From contig NZ_QAYG01000001.1 in the NCBI RefSeq assembly GCF_003053845.1, positions 626,078 to 690,077 of the forward strand: a stretch of DNA of 64,000 nt, read 5' to 3'. The DNA comes from Breoghania corrubedonensis. Its GTDB lineage: Bacteria > Pseudomonadota > Alphaproteobacteria > Rhizobiales > Stappiaceae. Both the position numbers and the translations under genes were made by a program. This document shows, in pieces, positions 48,741 to 57,061 of this stretch. The notes under the pieces are model-generated. The model ran no database searches. It was not told the origin of the DNA and saw only the letters and a program-made list of their open reading frames with translations. Position 1 is the first letter of the stretch; the number at the start of each line of letters is the position of its first letter.

Positions 48741-50237
48741 TCAGGCAGCGACGTCCTTCAGGAAAGCGTCGACAGCTTCGTTGAGCGCGGACGCCTGGCT
48801 GGCCACATCAGAGGCCGCCCGTTTCACATCGGATGCGGACCTGGTCGTTTCGCCGACATCCCCCTGCAGACTGGAGATCGTCTCCACCACATGACGCGTG
48901 CCGCCGGCCGCCTGGGCGACGTTTTGCGAGATCTCGCTGGTCGCCGAGCCCTGCTGGTCCATCGCCGCCGCGATGGAGGCGGTGTAGCTGTTGACCTCTT
49001 CCATGGTTTCGCTGATCGAACCGATCGTCTTGACCGCATCGACCGTGGATTCCTGGATTGCGGAGATCTGGGCGCTGATTTCCTCCGTCGCCTTGGAGGT
49101 CTGGGTTGCGAGATCCTTCACCTCCGCCGCAACGACGGCGAACCCCTTGCCGGCTTCCCCCGCCCTCGCCGCTTCTATGGTGGCATTGAGCGCCAGAAGA
49201 TTGGTCTGCTCCGCGATCGCCTGGATCAACCCGACCACTTCGCCGATCTTGGTCGACGCGGCCGCAAGGCCCTCGACCTTTTCGTTCGACGTGCGCGCAC
49301 CTTGCGTCGCCTTGACGACGACGCCGGTGGTCTTCTCGATCTGTCTGCGGATTTCACCGATGGAAGCGGACAGCTCTTCCGCGGCGCTCGCCACCGTCTG
49401 GACGTTGGACGAGGCCTGATCGGATACGGTAACAGTATCGATGACGCGCCTCGACGTATTGTCCGCAACGCCCGAAAGCGTATCGGCCGTGCCACTCATG
49501 GTCTGGGTCCGTGCCATGATCGCATCCAGCCGCTCGCGGATCTCGCCTCGGAATGTCTCGATGCGCGCGGTGATATGCGCCTGCTTCTGTCGCTCCTGCG
49601 CCCCGCGTGCTTCCTCCGCTTCCAGCAGCGTCGCGGATTGCGAGCGCGCATCGGTCGCCTGATCGACCGCCAGCTTGGATGCCGCGAAAGCCTTCGTCAG
49701 CCTGTCCACGAGCCAGACGAGAACCGCAAGCTCGATGATGACGACCGACGCATGGACGACGACCCGCAGGAAATTGGCCCCGTCGGGAAAGACGGCGTAG
49801 GGAAACAGGAAATTAAGAACCAGGTGATGGATGGCGACGATCGCCGAATAGGCGACCAGTGCGCGCCAGTCCACCCAACCGGCCAACATCGCCATGACAG
49901 CGAAGAAATACATGTGCGCGTCGATCTGGAACGACGCCGCGCTGTCACCACCAGCGAGCGCGAACACGAGCAGACTGACCATCGCCGCCATGGAGACGGC
50001 GGAGACCAATCGCGTCATCAGGCCAGTGGCATCGCGCATCCAGGAAAAGGTCGTCGCCGTGCCGAGCGCGATTGCCATGACCGAGATGGCCATATCCGGC
50101 CCGCCATCGTGGTAGAATGCGACCGCGATGACAAGAACGACGTTGAACCAGGCGATGCCGACGAGTGCCCGGGCGAATTGCGGACGCAGGGCATCCAGCG
50201 AGGTCGGACGGGAATCGGATTGCACGTTCTCACTCAT
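48741..50237 (-). CDS. Methyl-accepting chemotaxis protein with polytopic sensor
   Basis: 498 residues from [14 protein letters not shown]. The N-terminus has about five hydrophobic segments ([56 protein letters not shown] as landmarks [11 protein letters not shown] and [11 protein letters not shown]), with only short periplasmic loops. There is no Cache domain and no recognisable HAMP. The methyl-accepting domain has the [16 protein letters not shown] tip. The start codon overlaps the stop of an upstream small membrane-protein gene (TGATG), so the two are co-translated and may form one sensor. Confidence 0.9.
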   Translation of the reverse strand: MSENVQSDSRPTSLDALRPQFARALVGIAWFNVVLVIAVAFYHDGGPDMAISVMAIALGTATTFSWMRDATGLMTRLVSAVSMAAMVSLLVFALAGGDSAASFQIDAHMYFFAVMAMLAGWVDWRALVAYSAIVAIHHLVLNFLFPYAVFPDGANFLRVVVHASVVIIELAVLVWLVDRLTKAFAASKLAVDQATDARSQSATLLEAEEARGAQERQKQAHITARIETFRGEIRERLDAIMARTQTMSGTADTLSGVADNTSRRVIDTVTVSDQASSNVQTVASAAEELSASIGEIRRQIEKTTGVVVKATQGARTSNEKVEGLAAASTKIGEVVGLIQAIAEQTNLLALNATIEAARAGEAGKGFAVVAAEVKDLATQTSKATEEISAQISAIQESTVDAVKTIGSISETMEEVNSYTASIAAAMDQQGSATSEISQNVAQAAGGTRHVVETISSLQGDVGETTRSASDVKRAASDVASQASALNEAVDAFLKDVAA

Positions 50238-50551
50238 CAAAATGCTCTCTGTTCTACAAGACAGGCCCCCGCGGCCGCGGGATCGGCAACGATCCATGCT
50301 CCAGCCGTATAGAGGCGGTTGACAAAATCCGGCCGTGGGGATGACGCGACGACGATCCAGTCGGCGAAACCGGAACGCACGAACCGGCCGTCCGCCGCCG
50401 CAATGACTTCCATCGCCGCGGACGGCGATTGCCACGGAGCCACCATGACCGCCACCTGATCGCCCGATCTCGGAACGAGCCCGATCATGACGATCCCGAC
50501 AGCAACGGCAGTGCAAAAGACCAAAAAGAAGAACCAATCGCGCATTTTCAC
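50237..50551 (-). CDS. Small membrane protein co-translated with the chemoreceptor
   Basis: About 104 residues from a GTG at 50551, with GAGGAAACG upstream; an ATG at 50590 gives 13 more residues, and an internal ATG starts [10 protein letters not shown]. One hydrophobic helix ([19 protein letters not shown]) is followed by a presumably periplasmic domain with [25 protein letters not shown] recognise no family. It overlaps the downstream chemoreceptor by TGATG and could be a periplasmic partner, since that receptor lacks a large extracytoplasmic domain of its own. Confidence 0.65.
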   Translation of the reverse strand: MKMRDWFFFLVFCTAVAVGIVMIGLVPRSGDQVAVMVAPWQSPSAAMEVIAAADGRFVRSGFADWIVVASSPRPDFVNRLYTAGAWIVADPAAAGACLVEQRAF

Positions 50552-50905
50552 AATGAGCGTTTCCTCTACCGCACGCTCCATGCGAACCATTCTTACGTAG
50601 AGATATTTAAGTTAGTACTAATCGTCACAAATACCTAATATCAAATAATATTTGCCAATCCTTCAGGATGCGCAGTTTTCCGCCCCGTCTCCTGTCGGGA
50701 AGCGGCAGCTTTCCTGGCTCACGAGGCTGCGCAAGCCCCCGCAGAAGACTGTTCCGGAAAGGAAAATGCGATCTGGCGCCAGTTGACACAGACCGGAGGA
50801 AAGCGAATTCTGCTAACCCTTCGCCGCCCGACGAACGTTGCACGGGCTCGCATGCCGGCGAAGATGGAGGATGCTGCGGCAGAGTTGCTCGACAAGGACA
50901 TTTCA
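50552..50905. other. Spacer between the chemoreceptor set and a TRAP-type binding protein
   Basis: 354 bases. The part at about 50590-50660 is AT-rich and probably holds the divergent promoters; the rest is GC-rich. An in-frame extension of the binding-protein gene reaches 50783 but lacks a ribosome-binding site. No other gene seen. Confidence 0.55.
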
Positions 50906-52075
50906 ATGACCCATGACAAACGGGACGAAGCCAGTCAAATGCGCAAAGACGGACAAGCAGGGGCCTCCAAGCGCCCCGGGGGAGTGAGCCGCCGTTCGCT
51001 GATCGCCGGCGTCGGCGGCGGTGCCGCGGCGGTTCTGGCCGCCCCCGCAGTCGCCCGCGCCCAGACACAGATTTCCTGGAAGATGGCCACGAGCTGGCCG
51101 AAAGGATCGCCGGGGCCCGGAATGAACGCCCAGCGGCTTGCCGACATGATCACCGCCATGTCCGGCGGCAGACTGACGGTCCAGCTCTATGGCGCAGGGG
51201 AACTCGTGCCGCCGTTCGAGGTGTTCGACGCGGTGGCGTCGGGCGCGGCCGAATGTGGTCACGCAACACCCTACTACTGGCAGGGCAAGGATCAGGCTTT
51301 CCACTTCTTCACAGGCGTCCCGTTCGGCCTGACAGCCGCAGAGCATGCGGGTTGGCTCTATTTCGGCGGCGGCCAGGAATTGTGGAACCAGGCCTATGAG
51401 CCGTTCGGCGTCGTCCCGTTCCTCGCCGGCTCTTCAGGACCGCAGGCAGGCGGATGGTTCGCCAAGGAAATCAACACTCTCGATGATTTCAAAGGTCTGA
51501 AGATGCGCATCGCCGGCCTTGGCGGCACCGTCATGCGGCGCCTTGGGGTCAACGTCGTGCTGCTGCCGCCGGGCGAGATCTTCGCCGCCTTGCAGGCCGG
51601 CACGATCGACGCCGCGGAGTGGGTCGGCCCGTGGAACGATCTGGCCTTCGGTCTCTACAAGGTCGCGCACTACTATTACATGCCCGCGTTCCACGAGATC
51701 GGACCGGCGCTTGAGCTGATCGTCAACAAGTCCGCGCTGGACGCCTTGCCGGACGATCTGAAGGAAATCGTCAAGCGCGCCGCGATGGCGTCGGCGATGG
51801 AAGCGCTCGCCGACTTCACCTTCCACAACGCGGAAAGCTTCCGCCCCCTGCTGGACAAGCCGGACGTGAAGCTGCGCACCTTCTCGCCCGAGATCGTCAG
51901 CGCGCTTGCGGTGGAATCGGAGAAGGTGCTCAACGATATCGCTTCCGCCAGTCCGCTTGCCAAGGAGGTTTACGCCTCCTTCAGCGCCTACCGGGCGAAG
52001 GCCGTCGACTATTCGCATTCGGCAGAACTGGCGGCCCTTGTCATGCGCGATCACGGTCTTCAGCAGCAGAAGTAG
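50906..52075 (+). CDS. TRAP transporter substrate-binding protein (DctP), Tat signal
   Basis: 389 residues from the ATG with AAGGACA upstream; the frame is open to 50783 without a start signal. The N-terminus has a twin-arginine signal, SRRSLIAGVGGG, ending in APAVARAQ. The mature part is a DctP/TakP-type protein (SWKMATSWPKGSPGPG, ELVPPFEVFDAVASGAAECGH, TIDAAEWVGPWND) with the RLGVNVVLLPPGEIFAALQAG region that holds the ligand Arg/carboxylate site; landmark LPPGEIFAALQAG. TakP-type relatives bind 2-oxoacids. No DctQ/DctM membrane genes are adjacent, so it is orphan. Confidence 0.88.
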   Translation: MTHDKRDEASQMRKDGQAGASKRPGGVSRRSLIAGVGGGAAAVLAAPAVARAQTQISWKMATSWPKGSPGPGMNAQRLADMITAMSGGRLTVQLYGAGELVPPFEVFDAVASGAAECGHATPYYWQGKDQAFHFFTGVPFGLTAAEHAGWLYFGGGQELWNQAYEPFGVVPFLAGSSGPQAGGWFAKEINTLDDFKGLKMRIAGLGGTVMRRLGVNVVLLPPGEIFAALQAGTIDAAEWVGPWNDLAFGLYKVAHYYYMPAFHEIGPALELIVNKSALDALPDDLKEIVKRAAMASAMEALADFTFHNAESFRPLLDKPDVKLRTFSPEIVSALAVESEKVLNDIASASPLAKEVYASFSAYRAKAVDYSHSAELAALVMRDHGLQQQK

Positions 52076-52207
52076 GCCGGTCCGCAACTCACACGGCTGA
52101 GGTCAGACACAGCGCGTATCATCAACCGCTCCTCATCGCCCGGGCAGCTGCCACGCCGGGGCGATGAGCGATCGAGGCGCGGTCGCCATGCAGTCAACCG
52201 AGCGTGG

Positions 52208-52864
52208 CTATGCGCCGAGCCCCGCGGGGCAGGCAACCCCTGTCCCGCCAATGCCGCAATAGCCGTTCGGGTTCTTCGCCAGGTATTGCTGATGATAGCC
52301 TTCGGCAAAATAGAACACGGGCATGGGCGCGATTTCGGTGGTTATCGGACCCAGTCCGCCAGCCGTGAGCGCCGCCTGATAAGCGTCACGCGATGCACGC
52401 GCAACAGCGAGCGCTTCATCGCCAGGCAAATACAAGGCGGAGCGGTATTGTGTCCCGACATCGTTGCCCTGCCGCATTCCTTGCGTGGGGTCATGCCCTT
52501 CCCAGAATACGGAAAGCAGACGTTCGAGCGGGATCCGTGACGGCTTGAAGACGACCTTGACGACCTCGGCATGTCCGGTGGTGCCGGTGCAGACCTCCTC
52601 GTAGGTCGGGTTGGGCGTCTGCCCGCCGGCATAGCCGACGGCCGTTACCCACACCCCGTCGAGCTGCCAGAAGATGCGTTCCGCGCCCCAGAAACACCCC
52701 ATCCCGACGAGAAGGCCGAGGCTCCCTTCGGGATAGGGACCGGCGAGCGGGCGGCCGCTGATCTGATGGGTCGCCGCGGTCGGTATCGGTTCGTCCCGGC
52801 CGCTCAGAACCTCACGCGGGGCCGGAAGGCGGCCTTTTGGGCCCAAAGCATCGAACAGGCTCAT
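52208..52864 (-). CDS. msrA: Peptide-methionine (S)-S-oxide reductase
   Basis: 218 residues. The catalytic cysteine is in [14 protein letters not shown], followed by [27 protein letters not shown], and [21 protein letters not shown] (landmarks [16 protein letters not shown] and [14 protein letters not shown]). It repairs methionine S-sulfoxide in proteins. An N-terminal stretch of about 50 residues precedes the catalytic motif, normal for the long MsrA form. It stands alone; msrB is not next to it. Confidence 0.96.
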   Translation of the reverse strand: MSLFDALGPKGRLPAPREVLSGRDEPIPTAATHQISGRPLAGPYPEGSLGLLVGMGCFWGAERIFWQLDGVWVTAVGYAGGQTPNPTYEEVCTGTTGHAEVVKVVFKPSRIPLERLLSVFWEGHDPTQGMRQGNDVGTQYRSALYLPGDEALAVARASRDAYQAALTAGGLGPITTEIAPMPVFYFAEGYHQQYLAKNPNGYCGIGGTGVACPAGLGA

Positions 52865-52936
52865 CCTAAGCTCCTTGGAAACTCAACGGGTGGGTTTGGT
52901 CGCCTTGGCGCCGGCCATATCCGGCTGGCCGCGGTC

Positions 52937-53254
52937 TCATGCCACACCGATGCGCCTGCGCCGCCGCCTGGAACCAAGCCATACGAAAAGGGCACCGAGC
53001 ACACCGGCGACAACCCAGGTTGGCAACAGAAGAATCCACTGAATGACAGGGTCCCAAAGCCATGGTGCCACGTGGCGTTGAACACCCGCCTGGGCGGCGT
53101 TCAGGCTTTCGGGAAAGAACTCGAACCAGTGCCAGCCGAGCGGTGTCGTGACCAGTTTAGAGGCTGCGATCGATTTCGTCCCGTCGATAACCGCTGTTAC
53201 GAGAGCGACGGCAACAAGCAGAATTCCAACGAAACGCGAAAGAAACGACAGCAT
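52937..53254 (-). CDS. Small two-helix membrane protein of unknown function
   Basis: 105 residues from MLSFLSRFVG; an upstream start at 53284 adds ten residues without a better signal. Two hydrophobic segments (FVGILLVAVALVTAVI and WILLLPTWVVAGVLGALFVWLG) enclose a Trp/Phe-rich stretch (WHWFEFFPESLNAA), and the C-terminus is very basic (RRRRRRIG). Similar proteins occur in rhizobia as uncharacterised membrane proteins, as far as I can recognise. It lies on the same strand, about 70 bases upstream of msrA. Confidence 0.68.
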   Translation of the reverse strand: MLSFLSRFVGILLVAVALVTAVIDGTKSIAASKLVTTPLGWHWFEFFPESLNAAQAGVQRHVAPWLWDPVIQWILLLPTWVVAGVLGALFVWLGSRRRRRRIGVA

Positions 53255-53650
53255 CGACTGCTCCGGCAAATTTGGGGGGCGCACATTGCGACCGACAACG
53301 GCTCAACGAGGCGCGGCCCGGCAACACGTTTTGAACCGCACCATCGAAAAGCCCCCGAGGACTTTCGTGAAATAGTCCGTTCCCAAGCATACGACAATGG
53401 CCGGTCGGATCACGAGGGTGTGCGCGGAGGAATCGCGGGATTTTCAGCCCGAAGTAGCCCCTTGCCGATAATACACAAATCCTATCTTTAGGCCCTTGCG
53501 TTCAAGCCGTTGATCGCTATATTGCGCCTCCCGTGGGCATTGGTTGCGACGCAAGAGATTCTGTGCTTCCCAACGTGTCTTCGCCGATCTTCAAAAACCG
53601 GGAAGCGATGCTTCGCAGTTTTGCAGGATCCGGCGATTTTGCCTGCAGAC
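53255..53650. other. Spacer before tRNA-Ser
   Basis: About 400 bases. A possible tRNA promoter is TTGCGT (53496-53501), 16 bases, TATATT (53518-53523). The rest shows no gene; frames on either strand read through the tRNA and are not credible. Confidence 0.45.
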
Positions 53651-53740
53651 GGAGAGGTGGCCGAGTGGTCGAAGGCGCACGCCTGGAAAGTGTGTAGGCG
53701 GGTAACCGTCTCGAGGGTTCGAATCCCTCTCTCTCCGCCA
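53651..53740 (+). tRNA. tRNA-Ser (anticodon GGA)
   Basis: 90 bases including the encoded CCA. The acceptor stem GGAGAGG pairs with CCTCTCC in the 3' CTCTCTCCGCCA; the D arm GCCGAGTGGTCGAAGGC, anticodon loop CTGGAAA (GGA), the long class II variable arm GCGGGTAACCGTC-like, and T arm GAGGGTTCGAATCCCTC are all visible. It reads UCC/UCU codons. A mobile-element-like remnant lies downstream. Confidence 0.95.
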
Positions 53741-54271
53741 CTTACGCTTGTATCCAATTGATTTTATTGGCGTTTATTTTCTTGGCGCCTTGCGGCACAT
53801 CACGAGATTCAAGCTTTCCGCACCTGCGTATATCCACCGGCGATTTTTCAACACGAGAACACTTGCAGAACATCCGGCGACTCGGTAGCCTCTTTCATGT
53901 CGGAAGATATCGTATTCGACAATAATCATTAGGCTGGCCAGGGCGCAGGAGTGCTCATCCAATTCGAATTCCCCTTATGGGGGAAGGAACGGATGATCCA
54001 TGCGTTCAGATGATGAGCCGACGCTCTTCGGCGACCTCGGCAACACTTCCCGTACGTCTCAGGCTTCCAGGCCAACACATTCGATCAATCCAGCTCCCGA
54101 AGAAGAATTTCCAAGCCTGGTCAAGGTTGCCGCCGGCATGCCCCGTTGGCGCGGCAGCGAGATCCTGGCTTGCGACAAGAAGATCTGGGAGGCGGCAACA
54201 GGGCGCCTCTGCAAGATCCCGCAGAAACTACAAGGACCCGCTTGCGGCAACAGGCTTTATCGACTGAAGGG
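53741..54271. other. Gene-poor stretch after tRNA-Ser
   Basis: 531 bases of mixed composition. A 62-codon minus-strand frame at 53774-53962 (MDEHSCALASLMIIVEYD at its start) and a 98-codon plus-strand frame at 54000-54296 are open, but neither has a ribosome-binding site nor a known relative. This looks like degenerate or foreign DNA next to a tRNA gene. Confidence 0.45.
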
Positions 54272-54460
54272 ATGCAGCGCATCTATGGCGGCGTGAGCCG
54301 GAACACCGTCGGTCACTGGTATCGCCACGGTCTGCCATTCATCTAAGGAAACCCCCGTCTGTTTCTGGGAGAGGACCTCAAAGCCCTTCATCGCTGGCGT
54401 GAAGCCGTTTCCAAGCGCCCCTGTGAACCGGATGAGGCTTATTGCGTCTGTGACCTGCCA
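54272..54460 (+). pseudogene. Broken helix-turn-helix gene (excisionase-like), internal stop
   Basis: The frame reads MQRIYGGVSRNTVGHWYRHGLPFI, then TAA at 54344-54346, and continues in the same frame as GNPRLFLGEDLKALHRWR and RPCEPDEAYCVCDL. The first part is a helix-turn-helix of the kind found in excisionase/MerR-like DNA-binding proteins, and the second, G-x-DLKALxxWR with a Cys pair, looks like its normal continuation. The stop therefore appears to split a formerly single gene. The position just after tRNA-Ser suggests a mobile-element remnant. Assignment rests on motif likeness alone. Confidence 0.45.
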
Positions 54461-54687
54461 CTGAACTTCCACCCAGCGGCGATTGGAGCCGATTGCCGCG
54501 GGGACTTCGGCGCCAATGCCTCCGGATTGGCTGCCAACGCCGCCTGCCTGCCCGCAGGCCCATTCCGGCTGACCGGCGGATTTACGGCCCGCTGTCGAAG
54601 CCGTGCTCCAAAACGTGCGAACGCCGTGCCGCCTGCCTGCAAAATCCCCCGACCCCTGACATTTTTTCGGGCGTTTGCTGAAATATT

Positions 54688-54720
54688 TTGCAGCGCAATA
54701 ATTAATTGCAAACTGCAATT
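54688..54720. promoter_or_regulatory. Pair of MarR-type inverted repeats overlapping a TTGACA hexamer
   Basis: Two dyads lie 19 bases apart: TTGC-AGC-GCAA at 54688-54698 and AATTGCA-AAC-TGCAATT at 54704-54720. The second contains the same ATTGCA-N3-TGCAAT found at the marR start (63290-63304). TTGACA at 54719-54724 overlaps its right arm and looks like a -35 element. The likely target is transcription of the methyltransferase-led cluster beginning at 55088. Confidence 0.6.
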
Positions 54721-55087
54721 GACAAGCTAGTAATATGCTAATTACGTTGCGTCTTGCGGTGTCGAATTGATGACCTGACGCCTTCGGCCAGGCCCATCGC
54801 CAGGCCCCTCGGCTGAAATCGGCAACATGCCCGTGCGCAGACGCGATCGCCGTCCGGACGTGCCAGACATGATCGATGTTCATGCGCGCGCAACGTCCAC
54901 GGCCGCCTTTTGCGGCAAGCCGGCGAAAACCGCGACACGCGTGCCGTTCAGGCAAGGATGCCAGGCAAGGATGATTGCGACTGCCGCCCGCTCCCAGGCG
55001 CGGGCGGCCAACAACGAACGGAGGAAACCCCGCAGAACCGTACTTTCGAGCGGTCACCCCCCTGCTACGACCAGAAGGACCATCGTG
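54721..55087. other. Leader of the methyltransferase-led cluster
   Basis: 367 bases between the dyads and the ATG at 55088. The cluster's first reading frame is open back to 54827, but the added residues are basic and low-complexity and no good ribosome-binding site precedes that ATG. A 9-bp stem GCCGCCCGC / GCGGGCGGC with an 8-base loop lies at 54983-55008. If transcription starts near 54745, the leader is long enough for post-transcriptional control. Confidence 0.4.
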
Positions 55088-55888
55088 ATGTATGCCGATG
55101 CGAAAATAGACACCAAATCATTGGAATTCATGGGTAAGCGGTCTTCGGACTATCGCAACGCCCTGTCGGATTATGCCGACGCGTGGCGCCCGGACATTGC
55201 CTGCATGAAGCGATTTCTGAACCCGGTTCCCGGTGAACGCGTTCTGGAGGTCGGCGCGGGCAACGGCTATTTCAGCAAGGCGATCGCCGATTGCGTCGGC
55301 CCGAACGGGCTTCTGGTCGCCAGCGACCCCTCTACCGACCAGCTTCGCGAACTGGAAGAGGGAAGCCAGTACGGCAACATCCGCGTCGTTCCGGCCTCCG
55401 CCGACACGCTCGACATCAATTTCGACGGCTTCGACGCGCTCTGGAGCCGGGGCGCGATCCATCACGTCACCGACAAGACCGCCGCCTTCACACGCTTCGC
55501 GCAAGTTGCGCGTCCCGGTGCCCGCCTCGTCATCGCCGACATCTTCGCCGGCACGCCGCTGGCGCGATACTTCGACGCCTTCATCGCACGCAGTTGCAGC
55601 ACCGGCCACGAGGTGGCTTTCCTCTCGCATGAATTCGCCGAGAGCCTGTGCTTGCTCACCGGCTGGGGCCAGCCCGTCTTTCACGAGGTGATCACCCCCT
55701 GGGAATTTGCACGACGCGAGGATATCGGCCGCTTCCTGCAGCTGCTGTTCTCCGCCAAGCCCGATTATACGGCCGAGGACTGTTTCGAGGCGGCCGACCG
55801 ATACCTCTGCGTGAGCGAGACCACCTCCGGCTGGGCCCTGATGTGGCCCATGACCGTCATGTGCGCGGTCCGCCCGACCCATGGTTGA
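55088..55888 (+). CDS. Class I SAM-dependent methyltransferase heading the MarR-linked cluster
   Basis: 266 residues from the ATG with AGAAGGACC about nine bases upstream. Motif I is RVLEVGAGNGYFSKAIADCVGP; GAGNG is clear. Motif II is LLVASDPSTDQL and the motif IV region is DALWSRGAIHHVTDKTAAF. The C-terminal half (GWALMWPMTVMCAVRP) is unlike UbiE. The substrate is unknown; neighbours that make or use phenylpyruvate-like acids suggest a 2-oxo- or hydroxy-aromatic acid, as in phenylpyruvate C-methyltransferases, but that is only context. The prephenate-dehydratase-like gene starts three bases after the stop. Confidence 0.82.
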   Translation: MYADAKIDTKSLEFMGKRSSDYRNALSDYADAWRPDIACMKRFLNPVPGERVLEVGAGNGYFSKAIADCVGPNGLLVASDPSTDQLRELEEGSQYGNIRVVPASADTLDINFDGFDALWSRGAIHHVTDKTAAFTRFAQVARPGARLVIADIFAGTPLARYFDAFIARSCSTGHEVAFLSHEFAESLCLLTGWGQPVFHEVITPWEFARREDIGRFLQLLFSAKPDYTAEDCFEAADRYLCVSETTSGWALMWPMTVMCAVRPTHG

Positions 55889-55891
55889 GAG

Positions 55892-57061
55892 ATGACGACG
55901 AGGATCCTCACCATGCGCCCAAGCCGCAACACCACGGGCAGCAATTCCGGCGGACATCTTCGCGAAAGGGTCGTTTGCGGGGATGCCGGCACGCGCCGGC
56001 GTTCGCGGCCCGACCTGCCGAGCGCCATTTGTCGGCCGGGGAACGGGGCCCCGATCCGCAACGATGCCCGCAACCCCGCCCTGAAATCGCTTGGGGCCGG
56101 TCATGGACGGGTGAGCGGGCCCGGAGGCGTAAGGGGACAGGGCGCGCAGGCGAGGGACGTGCGAAGGCCGTTCGCTCCCGCCGTCGTGACCTATCACGGC
56201 AGCGCCGGCGCCTTTGCCCACATCGCCTGCCGCGCGGCTTTTCCGCGGGCCCGCGCCATCGCCTGCGACAGCCTTCTTCAGGTCATCGAAGCGGTGCGGA
56301 CGGGCACGGCGGAGGCCGCGGTGCTGCCATGCGAGAACCTTCTCGCCGGGCGCGTGCCCGACATCCACCTGCTTCTGCCCGAGATCGGCATGGCGTCGGA
56401 GATCGGCCTGACGATCGTCGGCGAGATCTTCCTGCCCATCGAATTGCATCTGGTTGCGCCGGCGGGCCGCTCGCTCGACCAGATCAGGCGAGTGCATTCG
56501 CATCCGGTCGCGCTCAATCAGGTCCGCCGTTTCCTGTCCGCGCGCGGGCTCGCGGCGGTTGAGCAAAGCAACACCGCCACCGCCGCGGCTCTCGTCAGGC
56601 GGGCGGGGGAGGAGGCGGACGCGGCCGTGGCCTCCGAACTCGCCGCGCGGACCTACGGCCTGACGATCCTTGAGCGCAATATCGAGGACAACCCCGTCAA
56701 CATGACCCGCTTTTACGTGCTGGCACGCGATCCGGTCGTTCCCGCGCTGCACGAGCCGGACATCCTGACCTCGCTGCTCTTCGAGCTGCACAACGCACCG
56801 GGGGCTCTCTTCCGCGCCCTGGGCGGTTTCGCCGACGCAGGCATCAACATGACCAAGCTGGAGAGCTATCTGGTCGACGGCCAGTTCGTCGCCACCCGGT
56901 TTCTATGCGAGTTCGAAGGCCATCCCGAACGCGACGACGTCCGCCAGGCGATCGACATTCTTGCCCGGCACTCAACCCGCCACGCCATTCTCGGCGTGTT
57001 TCCGATGCACGCGACCGGCACGCGGACCCGCGCCGATGCGAGTCTGGGGGGCGTTCAATGA
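55892..57061 (+). CDS. Prephenate-dehydratase-like protein with C-terminal ACT domain
   Basis: Up to 389 residues from the ATG three bases after the methyltransferase stop. The first roughly 95 are Gly/Arg-rich and not part of the family; GTG codons at 56111, 56159 and 56186 are alternative starts, the last giving a normal 291 residues. The PDT core is clear: YHGSAGAFAHIACRAAF, PCENLLAGRVPDIHLLLP, VHSHPVALNQVRRFL and the TRF in NMTRFYVLARD. The ACT domain follows (FELHNAPGALFRALGGFADAGINMTKLESYLVDG, landmark NMTKLESY). It would convert prephenate to phenylpyruvate. The acidic residue before the T-A-A helix (E232 of E. coli P-protein, by eye) is Asn here, so activity is uncertain. Confidence 0.82.
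   Translation: MTTRILTMRPSRNTTGSNSGGHLRERVVCGDAGTRRRSRPDLPSAICRPGNGAPIRNDARNPALKSLGAGHGRVSGPGGVRGQGAQARDVRRPFAPAVVTYHGSAGAFAHIACRAAFPRARAIACDSLLQVIEAVRTGTAEAAVLPCENLLAGRVPDIHLLLPEIGMASEIGLTIVGEIFLPIELHLVAPAGRSLDQIRRVHSHPVALNQVRRFLSARGLAAVEQSNTATAAALVRRAGEEADAAVASELAARTYGLTILERNIEDNPVNMTRFYVLARDPVVPALHEPDILTSLLFELHNAPGALFRALGGFADAGINMTKLESYLVDGQFVATRFLCEFEGHPERDDVRQAIDILARHSTRHAILGVFPMHATGTRTRADASLGGVQ

Noticed and set aside
53488-53757. Minus-strand frame covering the tRNA
   Set aside because: It reads through tRNA-Ser, a reverse-strand shadow of a structural RNA.
55118-56791. Minus-strand open frame of 557 codons
   Set aside because: Antisense to the methyltransferase and PDT-like genes; composition artefact.
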